Shown: in pieces, positions 61,049 through 64,000 of the stretch
How positions within the stretch are numbered: position 1 is the first letter of the stretch
How the letters are laid out: each line of letters starts with the position of its first letter
Source: Promineifilum sp.
GTDB lineage: Bacteria > Chloroflexota > Anaerolineae > Promineifilales > Promineifilaceae
Direction of reading: 5' to 3'
Length of the DNA: 64,000 bases
Assembly: GCA_017983515.1 (NCBI GenBank)
Contig: JAGOBF010000007.1
Location: 78,452-142,451 of the forward strand
Notes under the pieces: generated by a model
What the model was told of the DNA's origin: nothing
The model's database searches: none
What the model saw: the letters and a program-made list of their open reading frames with translations, nothing else
Translations under genes and position numbers: made by a program

Positions 61049-62632
61049 CTAGTCGTTGCTGATAACATCCTCCGGCCCCAGGATGACGGATAGCCACTTT
61101 CTATAAGGGAATTCGGGGACATCCAATAGCTTGAAGGCGGCCAGGGCGTCGATACGTCCCCACCCATAGACGTTGTTGGGCACACTGGTCGGGGAATCCG
61201 CGCCGCAACCCTGATCACTTGTGAGATGGAGCGCCGATTGGGTGATGATGCTCTCCAGTTGGGCGACATCTCCGGCGAGGCGCGGATCGGCGGCAATCAA
61301 TAACCCCACCAGTCCGGCCACATGGGGCGCGGCCATGCTCGTGCCGTCGAGATAAGCGTATTGGCCGCCGGGGTAGCTGGACAAGACGTTTTGCCCAGGA
61401 GCCACGATATCGGGCTTGAGACGTCCACTACCGTCGGCCGTAACGGGCCCGCGACTACTAAAAGTGGCGATGTCGTCGTAGCGGGTGGTGGCCCCCACGG
61501 TGAAGGAGGCGTCATAGAGGGCGGGCGGTGTATCAATACTGTTACAACTCGGGCCGCTGTTTCCGGCCGAGTGGACGGTGACAATCCCGGCCGCCGTCAC
61601 AGCCTCTACGACTTGGTGCAGGATGTCGATGGTGGTGCAGCCCTCGATCTCCGGGCAAGACCAGGAGTTACTGATGACGTGCGGCGCTTTGGCCGGGTCG
61701 CCGTCAGTGAAGGAATCGCCGCCAATGGGATAGGGGGCGATAAACCACTCGTAGCACTCGGCATAGGTGACGGGACTACCCCAGTTTGACTCCATATTGC
61801 GGCAGCCGATCCACTGTGCGCCGGGAGCCATTCCGATTCGCATGTCGTCCGTTGCTCCGACCATCGTGCCCATTGTGTGCGTGCCGTGGCCCTTGTCGTC
61901 GCAGGGGGCGGGCGCGTCCAGACCGCAGGGATTGGTGGAACCCTCGGCCGGGTCTTCCTGATGAATGGCATCGTGCCAATTGTAATTGTGGTCGGCGGCG
62001 CTGCCGTTCCAGCCTCGATACTGCCGCATGAGGGCCGGATGTTGCCAATCATAGCCGGTATCCTGGCCGCCGATGACCGCGCCCTGGCCGGTGAAACCTT
62101 TGGCCCACACGGCTGGCGCGTTGACCAAGGCGATATTCCACTGAATGTCGCCAGGGTTGCGCTCCTCGGCCGGCGGCTCGCCTTGCAGGGGGAGTTGAGC
62201 ACGCTGCCACGTATTCGCATAGACGTGAGATACGTCCGTCCGCGCGGCCAGCGTCTGAACAAGCTCACGGCCGCCGCGGACCCAAATCATATTATGAACC
62301 CAGTAAGGACGATACTCCACGCCGCGCGCGTCGAGGAGCGCTCGCAGTGGGGCCTGGTTGCGGGTGGCCACAGCCGTCAGCGTCTCGTAGACCAGACGTC
62401 CGCGCGCGGTCTTATTGCGCACGTCGACCGCGGCGCTGAGATCGGCTTGCTCATTGAGCACCACCAGAAACTCGGCCGACGCGCCCCCGGCAGTGGCCGC
62501 CAGGAGACTTTCGTCCGCCTTGCGGCTCCACGGCGGCGCTCCTTGCGCCGCCGAATGGCCGGCGGCCGGCAGTATGACAGAGACCAGACCAATGATTAGG
62601 GAGATTACAAGTCGTGTTGACGATTGTTTCAT
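61049..62632 (-). CDS. secreted S8 subtilisin-like serine protease
   Basis: A 527-aa secreted protease. A signal peptide (about 1-30) and I9-type propeptide region (about 50-150) precede the catalytic domain. The triad is Asp191 (GGQDTGYDW), His249 (DKGHGTHTMGTM) and Ser432 (DGTSMAAPHVAG), with oxyanion Asn358 in HSAGNSG. The Asp-to-His spacing is larger than in subtilisin, with an inserted loop rich in His/Asp. Cys pairs suggest disulfides in the mature protein. It degrades extracellular protein, likely feeding the heterotrophic life style. It is flanked by short gaps with no clear terminator. Confidence 0.93.
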   Translation of the reverse strand: MKQSSTRLVISLIIGLVSVILPAAGHSAAQGAPPWSRKADESLLAATAGGASAEFLVVLNEQADLSAAVDVRNKTARGRLVYETLTAVATRNQAPLRALLDARGVEYRPYWVHNMIWVRGGRELVQTLAARTDVSHVYANTWQRAQLPLQGEPPAEERNPGDIQWNIALVNAPAVWAKGFTGQGAVIGGQDTGYDWQHPALMRQYRGWNGSAADHNYNWHDAIHQEDPAEGSTNPCGLDAPAPCDDKGHGTHTMGTMVGATDDMRIGMAPGAQWIGCRNMESNWGSPVTYAECYEWFIAPYPIGGDSFTDGDPAKAPHVISNSWSCPEIEGCTTIDILHQVVEAVTAAGIVTVHSAGNSGPSCNSIDTPPALYDASFTVGATTRYDDIATFSSRGPVTADGSGRLKPDIVAPGQNVLSSYPGGQYAYLDGTSMAAPHVAGLVGLLIAADPRLAGDVAQLESIITQSALHLTSDQGCGADSPTSVPNNVYGWGRIDALAAFKLLDVPEFPYRKWLSVILGPEDVISND

Positions 62633-62713
62633 AGGCGGTTGGGCAGCCGGGCCGCCTGGGGCGGCCGGCTATTTCAAATTGAGCCGATCAAACTGATCGG
62701 CCGTGGGTTCCGC

Positions 62714-64000
62714 TCAACAGAACCAGTCTTCGGTCAGGCGCGGCGGCGTGGGCCGTAGGCGGCGAACCGGCCTGCCTAACGAATGGTCTATGGGCAGAGA
62801 TCGATTGGCCATGCTGTAAGCCAACTGTTCGATGGCGTCGAAGGCGACCAGGGGGCTTCCCGATGATGAGCCTTCGGCGATGACGGTGACGCGTGCCTGA
62901 AGTTCGTCCATACGTGGATCGGGATGTTTCCAGGCATAGGCGAAGTCGGACGGGCTAAGTTCACCGAGAGATCCCGGTGGGTTGTCGGCCAGCACGGCGC
63001 TGTTGGGTGGGATTAGCAGGCGAATCGAAAGCTGCACGGCCGGGACGTGGGCGATGAGGTCACGGGCCCGGATCCAGGCCAGCATGTCGATGTAATCGTC
63101 CAGGCTCGTCCAGGGTGTGAAGGGCAACCAGGTGGGCTGCACCGGCAGCCGCGCGACTTCCAGAACGGTCAGCGCTTCATCCATGTCGGCCCGCGTGTGA
63201 CCTTTGTGGAGGCGGCGTAAAATGTCATCGGACACGGCCTCGAAGGCCGATACCACGAAGCTGGCGCCCAATGCGCGCAGTTCCGGCATCATCGCCCGAT
63301 GCTGCAACACGTGCTCGACTTTGGTCGTGAAATCAAAAGTGAGATGCGGGAATTCGGCGTGCAAGGCGCGGGCCAGCTTGAGCGCGTGGCCGGGGCCGTT
63401 GAGGAAGTCGGGATCGCCGAACGTGATGTGCTCCGCGCCGGCGGCCACTTGGGCCCGGATGTCGGCCATGACCGTCTCGACCGGTACGACGAAGAAACGG
63501 CCGCCATAGACCGGTACGACCGGACAATGGGCGCAGGTGTGAAGACAGCCGCGGCTGGCCTCCACGTAGCCGGAGAGACTGTAGCGTTCATTCTCCAGAT
63601 AGCGCGCATACTGAGTCAGGGCCGGTAGCTCATGGCGATCAGGCGTGGGCAAGGACAGGCGGGCCAGATGCGGCAGCTCGCGGTGGTCGCGGGTGGAGAC
63701 GCCGGGAATCGTTCCGATGCTTATCCCCGGTTTTGCGGTGGCCAGGGCGTCGGCCAGCCTGACCAATGGTTCTTCGTATTCACCGGCGATGACGGAATCG
63801 GCCACCGTGTTAAGCAGGTAATCGGCGTTGAGCCAGGCGTATAGTCCGTAGAAGGCGATGTGCGCCGTGGGATTGAGCGTACGCACATCTTTGGCCGCGC
63901 GCAGGCCCAGGCGCAGGGCGGTGTGCATGGGGGCGGCAATTCCGACCAGGCGCGCGGCAGTGGCTGATTCGCGCGGCAGGGCTTCGACGGATAGATCGAC
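62714..64000 (-). CDS. radical SAM protein with B12-binding domain (5' end outside window)
   Basis: At least 428 aa; the frame stays open to the window edge, so the true start is beyond 64000. The visible N-terminal part (GIAAPMHTALRLGLRAAKD, HIAFYGLYAWLN) is the second half of a B12-binding fold. The radical SAM core follows with the [4Fe-4S] motif CLHTCAHC (CxxxCxxC) in EASRGCLHTCAHCPVVPVYG, plus GAEHITFGDPDFLNGPGHAL. This layout is that of B12-dependent methylases or other remote-carbon modifiers. Substrate unknown. The last 80 residues form a separate C-terminal part with GSSSGSPLVAFDAI. Confidence 0.88.
   Translation of the reverse strand, partial: VDLSVEALPRESATAARLVGIAAPMHTALRLGLRAAKDVRTLNPTAHIAFYGLYAWLNADYLLNTVADSVIAGEYEEPLVRLADALATAKPGISIGTIPGVSTRDHRELPHLARLSLPTPDRHELPALTQYARYLENERYSLSGYVEASRGCLHTCAHCPVVPVYGGRFFVVPVETVMADIRAQVAAGAEHITFGDPDFLNGPGHALKLARALHAEFPHLTFDFTTKVEHVLQHRAMMPELRALGASFVVSAFEAVSDDILRRLHKGHTRADMDEALTVLEVARLPVQPTWLPFTPWTSLDDYIDMLAWIRARDLIAHVPAVQLSIRLLIPPNSAVLADNPPGSLGELSPSDFAYAWKHPDPRMDELQARVTVIAEGSSSGSPLVAFDAIEQLAYSMANRSLPIDHSLGRPVRRLRPTPPRLTEDWFC

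Overview
The window is about 60% GC, densely coded, and looks like the chromosome of an uncultured, heterotrophic Chloroflexota bacterium, probably of the Anaerolineae/Ardenticatenia/Caldilineae type. This placement is an inference. It rests on lipoproteins with Thr/Pro- or Glu/Val-rich linkers, proteins joining NBR1-type Ig domains to a C39 peptidase, the MutS2/PrsW/FmdB/DUF1684 gene set, and a CarH/LitR-type B12 regulator beside a photolyase. No insertion sequence, prophage, CRISPR array or rRNA was recognised. There are 54 supported protein genes and three tRNAs.

Layout. 1-10.2 kb (+): an uptake and catabolic block with two alpha/beta hydrolases, an SDR dehydrogenase, an acyl-CoA ligase and a complete LivKGFHM-type ABC importer. 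10.3-13.0 kb (+): an endonuclease III, an SGNH esterase, a methyltransferase and a DUF1684 protein. 25.0-13.0 kb (-): a long co-directional run with a Wzt-like ATPase, a secreted beta-propeller, two secreted TIM-barrel proteins, a glycosyltransferase, a gluconokinase/6-phosphogluconate dehydrogenase fusion, transketolase and transaldolase. It ends in a clear terminator. 25.1-29.7 kb: mutS2 and uvrB, convergent; uvrB has a strong promoter with a LexA-type box. 30.0-33.8 kb: a glutaminyl cyclase, a mini PEP-synthase-like protein, a structured leader before a 62-aa basic protein, a GlsB-type membrane protein and a dienelactone hydrolase. 37.6-33.9 kb (-): a light/B12 regulator, a TIGR01777 oxidoreductase and a photolyase, with a cluster of TGTAA/TTACA half-sites upstream. 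38.0-46.8 kb: a Thr/Pro-linker secreted protein, a methyltransferase plus Cas4-like nuclease pair, an M23 peptidase, a hydrolase/polytopic membrane fusion, lipoate ligase, a ComEA-like protein and PrsW. 46.8-48.9 kb: DinB, HAD and a Cys-rich protein, then tRNA-Arg(ACG), tRNA-Ser(GCU) and tRNA-Ser(UGA). 49.0-54.3 kb (-): a 1423-aa multidomain protein and a companion. 54.4-64 kb: an MBL-fold protein, an FmdB-like protein, a two-component system, queA, a deoxynucleoside kinase-MazG fusion, a nucleotidyltransferase, a subtilase and a radical SAM gene cut by the window edge.

How the parts fit together. The Liv importer and neighbouring ligase, dehydrogenase and esterases look like one pathway for taking up and CoA-activating a carboxylic or ester substrate. 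The fusion, transketolase and transaldolase supply gluconate phosphorylation and pentose-phosphate flux. The main second-look items are: (i) a matching TGTAA[CG]C-N4-TGTAA[CG]C direct repeat just upstream of the -10 at both the Liv promoter and the two-component promoter, suggesting one response regulator controls both; (ii) the CarH-like operon and its half-site cluster; (iii) two rare enzyme fusions; (iv) the structured leader at 31.9-32.3 kb; and (v) the 1423-aa barrel/NBR1/C39 protein.
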